From assembly GCA_900466475.1 (NCBI GenBank), contig UBMI01000021.1:372001-436000 (forward strand): a stretch of 64,000 bases of DNA. The letters are read 5' to 3'. Under the pieces are notes generated by a model. It did not search any database and was not told where the DNA came from. It saw only the letters and a program-made list of their open reading frames with translations. Origin of the DNA: Hyphomicrobiales bacterium. GTDB taxonomy: Bacteria > Pseudomonadota > Alphaproteobacteria > Rhizobiales > Rhizobiaceae. The position numbers were made by a program, and so were the translations under genes. Positions 43,066-51,927 of this stretch are shown piece after piece; position 1 is the first letter of the stretch; the number at the start of each line of letters is the position of its first letter.

Positions 43066-44691
43066 TTACTTGGCGAGCTTTGCCAGCGCAGCGACAAGAC
43101 CCTGCGTCGAGGAATCGTGGCCGGCAGCGCTTTCCTTGCCTTCGACGACGGGCAACAAGCCGGTCGCCAGTTCCTTGCCGAGCTCCACGCCCCACTGGTC
43201 GAAGGAATTGATGCGGAAGAGCACGCCTTCGACGAAGACGCGGTGCTCGTAGAGCGCGATCAGGCGACCGAGCGCATAGGGCGTCAGCTTGTCATAGACG
43301 AAGGTGATCGACGGGCGATTGCCGGTAAAGACACGATGCGGGGCGATGAAATCGGCCTTCTTGTCGTCCATGCCCTTGTCGGTCAGCTGCTTCTTGGCTT
43401 CCGCGAAGGTGCGGCCCTTCATCAGCGCTTCCGACTGGGCGAGAACGTTGGACATCAAGAGCTGGTGCTGGTGGCGCAGCTCCGGCTCGAAGCCGTTCGC
43501 GGCGATCATGAATTCGGCCGGGATGATGCTCGTGCCCTGATGGATGAGCTGGTAGAAGGCGTGCTGGCCGTTGGTGCCGGGCTCACCCCAGGCAACAGGG
43601 CCGGAATTGCCCTCGACCGGCGTGCCGTCGATGGTGACACCCTTGCCGTTCGATTCCATATCGAGCTGCTGCAGATAGGCCGGAAAGCGCGACAGGCGCT
43701 GGTCGTAAGGCAGGATGGCGCGGGTCGGGTAACCCAGGACATTGCGGTGATAGAAACCGATAAGGCCGAGCAGAATTGGCAGGTTTTCGGTAATCGGCGC
43801 CTTGCGGAAATGATTGTCGATGGCATGCGCGCCATCGAGGAACTTGCCGAAATTCTCCGGACCGACGGCGATCATCAGCGGCAGGCCGATTGCCGACCAG
43901 ATCGAGTAGCGGCCGCCGACCCAGTCCCAGAAGCCGAAGACGCGTTCACTTTCGATGCCGAAGGCCGAGACCTTGTCGAGTGCCGTCGAAACGGCGGCGA
44001 AGTGGTGCTGAACAGCAGCTTCACCCAGTGCGCCGGCGATGAACTTGCGCGCCGTCTGGGCGTTGGTCATCGTCTCGACGGTGGTGAAGGTCTTGGAGGC
44101 GACGATGAAGAGCGTCGTTTCCGGCTGCACCAGCTTCAGGATATCGGCAATATGGGCGCCGTCGATATTGGAAACGAAATGGGCGCGCGGGCCGTCATGG
44201 AAGGGGGCAAGCGCCAGCGTCGCCATGACCGGGCCGAGGTCCGAACCGCCGATGCCGATATTGATGACATCGGTGATCTTCTTGCCGGTCGCACCCTTCA
44301 GTGCGCCGGAGCGCACGCCGTCTGCGAACTTGCCCATGGCGGCGAGAACGGCATTGACGTCAGGCATGACGTCCTTGCCATCGACCAGCACGGGCGTGTT
44401 GGAGCGGTTGCGCAGCGCCGTGTGCAGAACCGCGCGGTTTTCGGTGAAGTTGATCGCCTTGCCGGAGAACATCTCCTCGCGCTTCTTTTCGACACCGCCT
44501 TCTTCGGCGAGCTTCACCAGAAGCTTGAGGATCTCGTCGTTGACGGCCGTCTTGGAAAAATCCATCAGCAGGTCGTCAAGCGATACGGAAAAGCGCGAAA
44601 AGCGCTGCGGATCGGCCGCGAATGCGGCGCGCAGATCGGTGGCCTTGGTGGCTGCCGCGGTGCTCTTCAATTGTTCGACGATGGCATTCAT
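43066..44691 (-). CDS. pgi: Glucose-6-phosphate isomerase
   Basis: 541 residues, standard length. Signature blocks: VINIGIGGSDLGPVMATLAL, FIVASKTFTTVETMTNA, GRYSIWSAIGLPLMIAVGPE, and QLIHQGTSIIPAEF near the C-terminus. It interconverts glucose-6-P and fructose-6-P, joining fructokinase output to the Entner-Doudoroff and pentose routes that dominate in rhizobia. It ends at its own terminator. Confidence 0.97.
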   Translation of the reverse strand: MNAIVEQLKSTAAATKATDLRAAFAADPQRFSRFSVSLDDLLMDFSKTAVNDEILKLLVKLAEEGGVEKKREEMFSGKAINFTENRAVLHTALRNRSNTPVLVDGKDVMPDVNAVLAAMGKFADGVRSGALKGATGKKITDVINIGIGGSDLGPVMATLALAPFHDGPRAHFVSNIDGAHIADILKLVQPETTLFIVASKTFTTVETMTNAQTARKFIAGALGEAAVQHHFAAVSTALDKVSAFGIESERVFGFWDWVGGRYSIWSAIGLPLMIAVGPENFGKFLDGAHAIDNHFRKAPITENLPILLGLIGFYHRNVLGYPTRAILPYDQRLSRFPAYLQQLDMESNGKGVTIDGTPVEGNSGPVAWGEPGTNGQHAFYQLIHQGTSIIPAEFMIAANGFEPELRHQHQLLMSNVLAQSEALMKGRTFAEAKKQLTDKGMDDKKADFIAPHRVFTGNRPSITFVYDKLTPYALGRLIALYEHRVFVEGVLFRINSFDQWGVELGKELATGLLPVVEGKESAAGHDSSTQGLVAALAKLAK

Positions 44692-44776
44692 GGAAGGCTC
44701 CTTTGGAGGCGGAGAGGGCTGCGGAAACTATTCCCTTTCTCCTGGTCAAATCAAGTTCAGCCATCTGTCGAAATAT

Positions 44777-44807
44777 GAAAAAAGCCACCCGCGACAAGCG
44801 GATGGCT
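44777..44807 (-). terminator. Terminator of the acyl-CoA synthetase gene
   Basis: On the minus strand AGCCATCCGC pairs with GCGGGTGGCT (one T-G wobble), loop TTGTC, then TTTTTT. The stem closely resembles the pgi terminator 1.7 kb away, including the wobble position. Confidence 0.8.
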
Positions 44808-44831
44808 CGCAATTTCAAGGGACGGACAAAT

Positions 44832-46532
44832 TCAGCCGCGCAGGTCCTTGCGCAAAATCTTGCCGACGGGCGTCTTCGGCAACTCGGTGCGGAATTCGAT
44901 GAAACGCGGTCGCTTGTAGTTGGTGAGATTGGCGGCGCAATGCGCCTTCACATCGGCCTCTGTCAGCCCAGGGTCCTTGCGTACAATGAAGAGCTTCACC
45001 GCCTCGCCGGAATGCACGTCCGGCACGCCGATGGCCGCCGCCTCCAGGATGCCGGGATGCATGGCCGCCACTTCCTCGATCTCGTTCGGGTAGACGTTGA
45101 AGCCGGAGACGAGGATCATGTCCTTCTTGCGATCGACGATCTTGGTATAGCCGCGCCCGTCCATGAAGCCCATGTCGCCGGTCCGGAAATAGCCGTCCGG
45201 CGTCATCACCTTCGCCGTTTCCTCCGGCTTGTTCCAATAGCCGGCCATGACCTGCGGCCCGCGGATGCAGATCTCGCCGATCTCGCCGAGCGACAGCGAA
45301 TTGCCGTCCTCGTCTCTGATATCGAGCTCCGTCGAAGGAATGGGAAGGCCGATCGATCCTGTGAATTCAGGGGAATCGAAACGGTTGGCCGTCGCGACAG
45401 GCGATGTCTCGGATAGCCCGTAACCTTCCGTAATGTGCGAGCCGGTCACCTTCAGCCAGCGCTCCGCGACCGGTCTTTGCACTGCCATACCGCCGCCGAG
45501 CGACATGACGAGCGAGGAAAAATCGAGCTTGGCGAAGTCGGCATTGTTGAGCAGCGCGTTGAACAGCGTGTTGAGGCCTGGAAAAATATGGATGTTCGAC
45601 TTCTGGAATTCCTTCACCAGTCCCGGAATGTCGCGCGGATTGGCGATCAGCACATTATGAGCGCCGAGCGACATGCCCATCAGCGAATTCACCGTCAGTG
45701 CGAAGATGTGATAGAGCGGCAGCGCGCAGAGGAAATTCAGGACATCAGGCTGCCTCTTCTTGTCGAAGGCGGATTTCAGCCAGAGTTGCAGCTGCAGCTT
45801 GTTGGCCAGCAGGTTCCGATGCGTCAGCACAGCGCCCTTCGCAATGCCTGTCGTCCCACCCGTATATTGCAGGAAGGCGATATCGCTGCCGGTGAGTGCG
45901 ACGGGAGCAAGGGTCCTGTGCGCGCCTTCGGCCAGGACCTGCCTGAAACTCTTGTGTTGCGGGATGGACCAGGAGGGAACGAGCTTCTTTACCCGGCGAA
46001 CGACGAAATTGACGATATGCCCCTTGGCCCCGAGCATTTCGCCCAGAGAGGTGACGACGACATGGCGCAGGTCCGTCTTGTTGATGACCTGTTCGACGGT
46101 GCGCGCGAAATTTTCCAGAACGAAGATTGCCTTGGCGCCGGAATCGTTGAGCTGGTGCTCAAGCTCGCGCGGCGTATAGAGCGGGTTGACGTTCACGACG
46201 ACGAGCCCGGCGCGCAGGATGCCATAGACCGCGACGGGGTTCTGCAGCACATTCGGCATCATCACGGCAATACGATCGCCCTTTTGCAGACCCGCACCTT
46301 GCAGCCACGCAGCCACCTTGCGGGTCTGGGCCTCGAGTTCGCGGTAGGTCATCGTTTTGCCCATGCTGGAAAAAGCCTTGCGATCGGCAAAGCGGGCACA
46401 GTTTTTTTCCAGGAGGTCGGGAAGCGATGTGAATTCCAGTGGGGGAATCTCGGCCGGAACGATGTCCGGATAGGTGGCAAGCCATGGTTTTTCCGGTTTC
46501 TCACCGCTTGGGTGGACGGAAATGCTGTTCAT
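44832..46532 (-). CDS. fadD: Long-chain fatty acyl-CoA synthetase (FadD-like)
   Basis: 566 residues from the ATG at 46532 (GGGAGAGAG upstream); the frame runs on to 46607 without support. Adenylate-forming motifs: A3 LQYTGGTTGIAKGAVLTHRN, A5 EGYGLSETSP, A7 YFRTGDMGFMD and A10 PVGKILRKDLR with the catalytic Lys. It activates fatty acids to acyl-CoA for beta-oxidation. Two perfect palindromes upstream suggest control by fatty-acid-responsive regulators. It precedes pgi on the same strand but has its own terminator. Confidence 0.93.
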   Translation of the reverse strand: MNSISVHPSGEKPEKPWLATYPDIVPAEIPPLEFTSLPDLLEKNCARFADRKAFSSMGKTMTYRELEAQTRKVAAWLQGAGLQKGDRIAVMMPNVLQNPVAVYGILRAGLVVVNVNPLYTPRELEHQLNDSGAKAIFVLENFARTVEQVINKTDLRHVVVTSLGEMLGAKGHIVNFVVRRVKKLVPSWSIPQHKSFRQVLAEGAHRTLAPVALTGSDIAFLQYTGGTTGIAKGAVLTHRNLLANKLQLQLWLKSAFDKKRQPDVLNFLCALPLYHIFALTVNSLMGMSLGAHNVLIANPRDIPGLVKEFQKSNIHIFPGLNTLFNALLNNADFAKLDFSSLVMSLGGGMAVQRPVAERWLKVTGSHITEGYGLSETSPVATANRFDSPEFTGSIGLPIPSTELDIRDEDGNSLSLGEIGEICIRGPQVMAGYWNKPEETAKVMTPDGYFRTGDMGFMDGRGYTKIVDRKKDMILVSGFNVYPNEIEEVAAMHPGILEAAAIGVPDVHSGEAVKLFIVRKDPGLTEADVKAHCAANLTNYKRPRFIEFRTELPKTPVGKILRKDLRG

Positions 46533-46621
46533 TTTCTCTCTCCCATTCGGCCGCCGAAACCGGATTTGCGCCGGGATCGATCGGAAGATTCCTCCATCCT
46601 CCGTCAAGGCAGCTTATGCCA

Positions 46622-46676
46622 TTGCTTGAACGGTTCAAGCAACTTGAGGCTACAATAACCTTGACGTAAACGTCAA
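46622..46676. promoter_or_regulatory. Two perfect palindromes in the fadD-like gene's upstream region
   Basis: TTGCTTGAAC-G-GTTCAAGCAA (46622-46642) and TTGACGT-AA-ACGTCAA (46661-46676). The second contains a TTGAC -35-like sequence on the minus strand and has the form of MerR-type (LiuR-like) operators reported upstream of acyl-CoA catabolic genes. The first has a TetR/PsrA-like dyad form. They are 90 and 129 bases upstream of the fadD start, in the gap shared with the PRC-barrel gene. Confidence 0.7.
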
Positions 46677-46782
46677 TATCGCAGCCGGTGCCTGCGAACA
46701 TCATGTGGCCGGGAACTTTGAAGCATAGGGTACGTTTTGTCGGTGTGGATGAACCACGAGGAAACGATAAAGGAGGTGCACA

Positions 46783-47175
46783 ATGCTCAATCAGGATACC
46801 GACGCCACTCGCCGCGACCCGAATGTGAAGGATACGCCGACGCTGATCGCCAGTGACCGCGTTGAAGGCACCCGCGTCTATGGCGCCGATGGCAAGCATA
46901 TCGGCTCCATCGAACGTCTCATCCTCGGGAAGCAGGATGGCCGCGTTGCCTACGCTGTCCTGAGCTTTGGCGGCTTCCTCGGCATCGGCCACGACCACTA
47001 TCCGCTGCCCTGGGCAAAGCTGAGCTATGATACCCAGCTGGACGGCTACCGCATTGATCTCACCAAGGAGCAGATCGAAGGCGCGCCGAGCTACGCGGAT
47101 GATGACGACACCTGGTACAACGATAATGGCCGCCGCGTGTATGATTATTACGGCGTGCCGCCCTACTGGATGTAA
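46783..47175 (+). CDS. PRC-barrel domain protein
   Basis: 130 residues. A PRC-barrel occupies about 20-95 (TPTLIASDRVEGTRVYGADG, HIGSIERLILGKQDGRVAYA, VLSFGGFLGIGHDHYPLPW). The C-terminus is acidic then aromatic (DDDDTWY, VYDYYGVPPYW). Cytosolic, with no signal peptide. Small rhizobial PRC-barrel proteins are often stress-induced, but no function is established for this one. The ribosome site AAAGGAGG is strong. It is divergent from the acyl-CoA synthetase gene. Confidence 0.88.
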   Translation: MLNQDTDATRRDPNVKDTPTLIASDRVEGTRVYGADGKHIGSIERLILGKQDGRVAYAVLSFGGFLGIGHDHYPLPWAKLSYDTQLDGYRIDLTKEQIEGAPSYADDDDTWYNDNGRRVYDYYGVPPYWM

Positions 47176-47201
47176 CGTCGCCCGCGCAGATGAGCCGGTA
47201 G

Positions 47202-47227
47202 AGGCCCCGCGAGAGCGGGGCCTTTCA
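47202..47227. terminator. Terminator PRC-barrel / beta-mannosidase
   Basis: The stem aggccccgc/gcggggcct (47202-47210 with 47215-47223), loop gaga, then TT. It abuts the 3' end of the convergent beta-mannosidase gene. Confidence 0.7.
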
Positions 47228-49675
47228 GTTTTTGTTCACAAGGTCATTGGCGGTCCGAAGCACCGTTCCAACAACGATTTGTTCGGCCGACAAGGACTTC
47301 TCGGTCGTTAAACGGAAGACGTGGCTTTCACCAGGCAGCAGCGTCACCAGCATCGAGTCGACCACAGCCGAGGGGTCGAGCCGGTCCGCCATCAGGCAGA
47401 GATCCTTCAGGAAATTCCGCGCCGTCACCGTGACATCGTAGCCGCCGGCCGATTTTGCCAGCGATATGCTGAGATCAGGTGCCGGAAGCTTCAGATCGAT
47501 ATCCTCGACGAAATAGTGGAAGGCGCGCTTGTCCAGCATCTGGACGACGATGACTTCCTCATCCGCTGTGCCGGCTTTTGCGATATCCGCAGGCAGAGGA
47601 AATTCCTTCGCTTCGAACCGGTCGCAGAGCAGCCGCCAGAATTCGAACTCCGCCAGGACGGTACCATCGAGCCGCATGCGCTTGCCGCTGATCTTCGAAC
47701 GCCAGAACAAGGTTTGCTCGTTGACGGCCACTGCCGAAAGGCCTTCGCCGCGTGGCTGGATCGTCAGCAGGCGAGGGTGGAATGCCTGCTGCATCGCATA
47801 CCAGAGCGGCTTGCGCCGGCCGGCGGAATCGAGTGCCGCCCAGGACGTCACCGGCCAGCAATCGTTGAATTGCCAGACGACCGCGCCCTTGCAGATGTCG
47901 CGATGCGAGCGCATGTGCTCGACGGCGAAGCGAATGGCGCGAGCCTGATTGAGCTGAGTGGCAAAATGCCAGTCATCCATCGTCTGCGGTACGGGCAGAT
48001 GCCCGGCAAGCCCCTTGATCAGCTTGTCATTGCCCTGCGTCGCCTTTTGATGATGGAAGACGCCGCGCGATTCCGGCGTCAGCGGGTCGTCATGCACACT
48101 CTCCTGCAGCGTCGCCCAGTTCGGCGGGGCCTGCCAGCCGAATTCCGAGCAGAAGCGCGGGATGTAATTGCGATAGACCTCGTAACCGACGTCGTTCCAC
48201 ACGTCCCAGATATGCTTGCAGCCATGCCGGTCGTCATTCGGCTCGATATCCATGGAGCCCGAATAGGGGCTGCCGGGATAGTAGGGCCGGTCGGGATCGA
48301 GCTCCGCGCAGAGCTTCGGCAGGACATCGAGATAATAGCCGAGCCCCCAGCTGACGCCGTCCTTGATGATCGGCCTCCAGCCCCATTCGTCAAAACCCCA
48401 GATATTCTCGTTATTGCCGTTCCAGATGATGAGCGAAGCATGCGGCATCAGCCGCACGACATTGTCTCGCACCTCGGCGATCACCTCGTTGCGCAACGGC
48501 TCTTCCTCCGGATAAGAGGCGCAGGCAAAGAGGAAATCCTGCCAGACGAGCATGCCGGCCCGGTCGCAGGCCTCGTAGAATTCGTCCCGCTCGAAGATGC
48601 CGCCGCCCCAGACGCGCAGCAGATTGATATTGGCGGCCTTCGCCTCGTCGATCCGCGCCGCATAGCGCTCCGCCGTCACGCGGGACGGGAAACAATCGTC
48701 CGGAATCCAGTTGGCGCCGCAGGCAAAGATCGGCACGTCGTTGATGATGAAGGTGAAGGCAGAGCCATGTGCGTCCGGTGACGTATCGAGCCGCAGCGAG
48801 CGGAAGCCGATCTGCTTGTAATAGCTGTCGAGGATATCGCCGCTCTCGTCCTCCAGCCGGATCTCCAGCGGATAGAGTGGCTGCGCGCCGAGATGGTGCG
48901 GCCACCATAGCTGCGGCGAGGGCATGCGCACCTCGAACGAAACCTCATCCGCATCTGTGTCGATCGTGACCGTCTGCGTCACGCCCCCGATCTCGGCCGT
49001 CAGCTTGGCCAGTCTGGTCTCGCCATGTCTTGCCAGCCGCGCATGAACCTTGACCAGCCCATCGCCGCCGGCAAGCGTTGCCGAGATGCGGGTTTCGCCA
49101 AGCCGCACCCGATCCCAGCTCTCCAGCCGCACCGGCTTCCAGAGGCCAGCCGTCACAAGCGTCGGGCCCCAATCCCAGCCGAAATTGCAGGCCATCTTGC
49201 GCATCAGGTTGCCCGGCCCCGGATAGTTGTTTGGGCGGTAGCCGTAGTGCTTCTCCATTTCCGCACCATAGGCATAGGCGGAATGGAAGGTGACGCTGAG
49301 TTCGTTCGTGCCTGCCCTTAAGAGCGACGAAACATCGAAGCTATAGGTGCGGTGCATGTTGAAGGTGCGGCCGATCTCCTCGCCGTTCAGTTGGATCGTC
49401 GCGATCGTATCGATGCCGTCGAAGACCAGTTCCTGCATCTTGATGGCATCGGCCGCGGCTTCGAAATTGAGCTGGTAGACCCATTCCGTCTTGCCGATCC
49501 AGTCATTGGTGATCTCGTTGATATCGAGATAGGGATCGGGGATAAGCCGGTTTGTCAGCAGGTCGAGATGCACGCAGCCGGGCACCGTTGCCGGAATGGA
49601 CGCCGGCAGACTGGTTCTTCCTGTATCGTTACAGGAAAGCGTCCAGCCGTTATGAAGGTCTCTCCTCCCAATCAT
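47225..49675 (-). CDS. Beta-mannosidase, glycoside hydrolase family 2
   Basis: 816 residues, typical of bacterial GH2 beta-mannosidases. An N-terminal jelly-roll sugar-binding domain (GWTLSCNDTG, WVYQLNFEA), Ig-like domains, then the TIM barrel: acid/base motif IIWNGNNEN (Glu near 421) and nucleophile motif FCSEFGWQAPP (Glu near 510). It has no signal peptide, so it acts in the cytoplasm on imported manno-oligosaccharides or mannosides. No sugar transporter is adjacent. It is 16 bases downstream of gloA on the same strand. Confidence 0.92.
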   Translation of the reverse strand: MIGRRDLHNGWTLSCNDTGRTSLPASIPATVPGCVHLDLLTNRLIPDPYLDINEITNDWIGKTEWVYQLNFEAAADAIKMQELVFDGIDTIATIQLNGEEIGRTFNMHRTYSFDVSSLLRAGTNELSVTFHSAYAYGAEMEKHYGYRPNNYPGPGNLMRKMACNFGWDWGPTLVTAGLWKPVRLESWDRVRLGETRISATLAGGDGLVKVHARLARHGETRLAKLTAEIGGVTQTVTIDTDADEVSFEVRMPSPQLWWPHHLGAQPLYPLEIRLEDESGDILDSYYKQIGFRSLRLDTSPDAHGSAFTFIINDVPIFACGANWIPDDCFPSRVTAERYAARIDEAKAANINLLRVWGGGIFERDEFYEACDRAGMLVWQDFLFACASYPEEEPLRNEVIAEVRDNVVRLMPHASLIIWNGNNENIWGFDEWGWRPIIKDGVSWGLGYYLDVLPKLCAELDPDRPYYPGSPYSGSMDIEPNDDRHGCKHIWDVWNDVGYEVYRNYIPRFCSEFGWQAPPNWATLQESVHDDPLTPESRGVFHHQKATQGNDKLIKGLAGHLPVPQTMDDWHFATQLNQARAIRFAVEHMRSHRDICKGAVVWQFNDCWPVTSWAALDSAGRRKPLWYAMQQAFHPRLLTIQPRGEGLSAVAVNEQTLFWRSKISGKRMRLDGTVLAEFEFWRLLCDRFEAKEFPLPADIAKAGTADEEVIVVQMLDKRAFHYFVEDIDLKLPAPDLSISLAKSAGGYDVTVTARNFLKDLCLMADRLDPSAVVDSMLVTLLPGESHVFRLTTEKSLSAEQIVVGTVLRTANDLVNKN

Positions 49676-49691
49676 GTCAGCCTCTTGTCTT

Positions 49692-50087
49692 TTATTGAAA
49701 ACGGCCGTGGCGCTGAAGCACTTCGATCTTGTAGCCGTCGGGATCGGCGATGAAGAAGAACAGCCCGAAGAGTTTGCCGTCGCGGTTGAGTTCCACGAGC
49801 TTGCCGGGGTTGAGGCCGAGATCGGTCAGCCGCCTGTGCTCGACCTCCACTTCCTGAACGGAGACGGCGAGATGGCCGTAGGCATCGCCGAGATTGTAGG
49901 GCTCGATACGGCCCTTGTTGACCGTCAGTTCCAGCTCGAAACCGCTCTCGTCATTGCTCATGTAGATCAGCGTGAAAGTCTCGAAATCGACACGGTCGGC
50001 AATCTTGAGCCCGAAGACCTTGCTGTAGAATTCGACCGAGCGCGCCTCGTCCAGAACGCGGATCATGGAATGGATCATCTTGGCCAA
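49692..50087 (-). CDS. gloA: Lactoylglutathione lyase (glyoxalase I)
   Basis: 131 residues, the usual GloA length. It starts MAKMIHSMIRVLDEARSVEF with the metal-ligand His, and has YSKVFGL, the Glu strand GFELELTVN, YGHLAVSV (His) and DPDGYKIEV (Glu). It converts the methylglyoxal-glutathione adduct to lactoylglutathione. The start has GGAGACC upstream (minus strand). It is the first gene of a gloA-beta-mannosidase pair. Confidence 0.93.
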   Translation of the reverse strand: MAKMIHSMIRVLDEARSVEFYSKVFGLKIADRVDFETFTLIYMSNDESGFELELTVNKGRIEPYNLGDAYGHLAVSVQEVEVEHRRLTDLGLNPGKLVELNRDGKLFGLFFFIADPDGYKIEVLQRHGRFQ

Positions 50088-50113
50088 GGCGGTCTCCCAA
50101 TCGCTGATATCCA

Positions 50114-50214
50114 GAGCAATTCCAGCAAGAGCGTGCAGCGGTTATGCGTTCGGAATTGCGTAAAAACGAGCAGATAGAGCACTTTCGTGATTCGAAGAAA
50201 ACGAACGTGCCCTA
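50114..50214. repeat. Rhizobial dispersed intergenic repeat, copy 2
   Basis: AGCAATTCCAGCAAGAGCGT onward repeats the motif blocks of 36701-36754, and extends further with CACTTTCGTGATTCGAAGAA and GAACGTGCCC, whose halves are partly complementary. It fills most of the gap between gloA and the osmolyte permease. Confidence 0.65.
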
Positions 50215-50236
50215 GGCAGCCTTGGTAGCCGTCCTC

Positions 50237-50986
50237 TCAAGCCGGACGCAAGCCCATTCTGCGCGTGATCGCGCCTTCGAGCATGCCGACGACATCATAG
50301 ATCAGCACCGCCATCAGGCCGACGATCAGGCCGCCCTGCAGAATGAAGGCGGTATTGTCGGAAATCAGACCGGCAATGATCACTTCGCCGAGACCCTTTG
50401 CCGCAACCGTCGAGCCGATCGTCGCCGTGCCGATATTGATGACGGTTGCGACCTTCAGCCCCTCGAGGATCAGCGGAAGGGCGAGGGGCAGCTCGACCTG
50501 GAAGAGGCGCTGCGTCCCGTTCATGCCCATTCCGTCTGCTGCATCCAGTACCTGCGGTGACACTTGCTTGAGGCCGGCAACCGTATTCTCGAAGATCGGC
50601 AGCAACCCGTAGAGAAAGAGTGCGATCAGCGTCGGCGCAGCACCGAAGCCGGTAGCGGGAACGGCAAGCGCCAGCACCGCGACAGGCGGAAAGGTCTGGC
50701 CGGCGTTGGCGATGGCGCGTGACAAAGGCAAGAAGTCGGCGCCGCTTGGCCGGGTAACGAAAATACCGCCGAGAACGGCAAGCACCGCGCTGCCGATAAT
50801 CGAAACGAAGACCAGCTCCAGATGGCCGAGCGCCAGTGAAGCGAGGCTGTTCTGCATATAGACCGGCGGCGCATTGTTGTTGGTCAGCGGCACCAGCATG
50901 AAGGAGAGCCACTCCGTCCTGAAGATTAGGATGAGCAGGATCACCAGCGCCAGCGCGCGAAACAGATTGGCGAGGAGAAACTTCAT
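50237..50986 (-). CDS. yehW: Osmoprotectant ABC transporter permease (YehW-like)
   Basis: 249 residues, five or six membrane segments. The EAA-type loop reads LDAADGMGMNGTQRLFQVEL and PLALPLILEGLKVATVINIG follows, as in the OpuCB/YehW permeases of glycine betaine/choline-type importers. It is the last of four genes in the order binding protein, permease, ATPase, permease. It overlaps the ATPase gene by four bases (ATGA). Confidence 0.88.
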   Translation of the reverse strand: MKFLLANLFRALALVILLILIFRTEWLSFMLVPLTNNNAPPVYMQNSLASLALGHLELVFVSIIGSAVLAVLGGIFVTRPSGADFLPLSRAIANAGQTFPPVAVLALAVPATGFGAAPTLIALFLYGLLPIFENTVAGLKQVSPQVLDAADGMGMNGTQRLFQVELPLALPLILEGLKVATVINIGTATIGSTVAAKGLGEVIIAGLISDNTAFILQGGLIVGLMAVLIYDVVGMLEGAITRRMGLRPA

Positions 50987-51927
50987 GCCTTGCGGCCCAG
51001 TTCGATGAGCCGCTCCATCGAAATCGAACCGACAGCCGTCTTGTCGGCATTCTGCACGGCTGCCTCATCCACGCCCTGCCAGATCATTTCGGCAAGCGCA
51101 TCGCGAAGGCTGAGCGACTGCGCCAGCGAATAGGGCAGGCCCGGCTTGGCTGGCTCCATACTGTCCTTCAGCGGTGTCAGCGACATCAGCTTCAGCGCCC
51201 GGTCGGATGTGCCGGTCAATTGCTGCACGAAGGGGTCTGCAGGCTCTGTCAGGATCTTCTCCGGCGTCGAGCACTGCAGGAGTTTGCCGCCGCTCATCAC
51301 GGCGATCTGGTTGCCGAGATGGAAGGCCTCGTCCATGTCATGCGTGACGAGAACGACAGTCGTGCCGAACTGTTTCTGGATCGCCAGCAGATCGTCCTGC
51401 GCCTTGCCGCGAATGACGGGATCGAGCGCGCCGAAGGGCTCGTCCATCAGCAGCAGTTCCGGTTCGGCCGCGAGCGCCCGGGCAACGCCGACGCGCTGCT
51501 GCTGGCCACCAGACAGCTGATGCGGATATTTCTCCGCGAAGACTGCCGGATCGAGATTGAAGAGGCCGAGCAGCTCTGTGACACGCTTGTCGGTGCGCGC
51601 CGCGTCCCAGCCGAGCAGTTGCGGCACGGTCGCGATATTCTGCGCCACCGTCCGGTGCGGAAAGAGGCCGTGTCCCTGGATCGCATAGCCGATCTTGCGG
51701 CGAAGCTCGGTCGCCGGCACGTCCATGATATTCTGCCCATTGACCAGAATCTCGCCTTCGGTGATGGGCACCAGCCGGTTGATCATCCGCATCAGCGTTG
51801 ATTTGCCTGAACCGGATGTGCCGACGATGACGGTAATCGATCCCTTCTCGACGCTCATGGAGACATTGTCGACGACGGTGGCCGAGCCGTAGCGCTTGGT
51901 GACGTTCCTGATCTCGATCTTGCTCAT
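50983..51927 (-). CDS. yehX: Osmoprotectant ABC transporter ATPase (YehX-like)
   Basis: 314 residues. Walker A VGTSGSGKSTLMRM, Q-loop, signature LSGGQQQRVGVARA, Walker B LLLMDEPFGALDP, H-loop VTHDMDEA. The C-terminal 60 residues form a regulatory tail without a clear pair of CBS domains, as in YehX (308 residues in E. coli). It powers uptake of a betaine-like osmolyte. It overlaps both neighbours by four bases. Confidence 0.92.
   Translation of the reverse strand: MSKIEIRNVTKRYGSATVVDNVSMSVEKGSITVIVGTSGSGKSTLMRMINRLVPITEGEILVNGQNIMDVPATELRRKIGYAIQGHGLFPHRTVAQNIATVPQLLGWDAARTDKRVTELLGLFNLDPAVFAEKYPHQLSGGQQQRVGVARALAAEPELLLMDEPFGALDPVIRGKAQDDLLAIQKQFGTTVVLVTHDMDEAFHLGNQIAVMSGGKLLQCSTPEKILTEPADPFVQQLTGTSDRALKLMSLTPLKDSMEPAKPGLPYSLAQSLSLRDALAEMIWQGVDEAAVQNADKTAVGSISMERLIELGRKA

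Noticed and set aside
43117..44778. A 553-codon plus-strand frame opposite pgi
   Set aside because: Antisense of a certain housekeeping gene with no recognisable domain.
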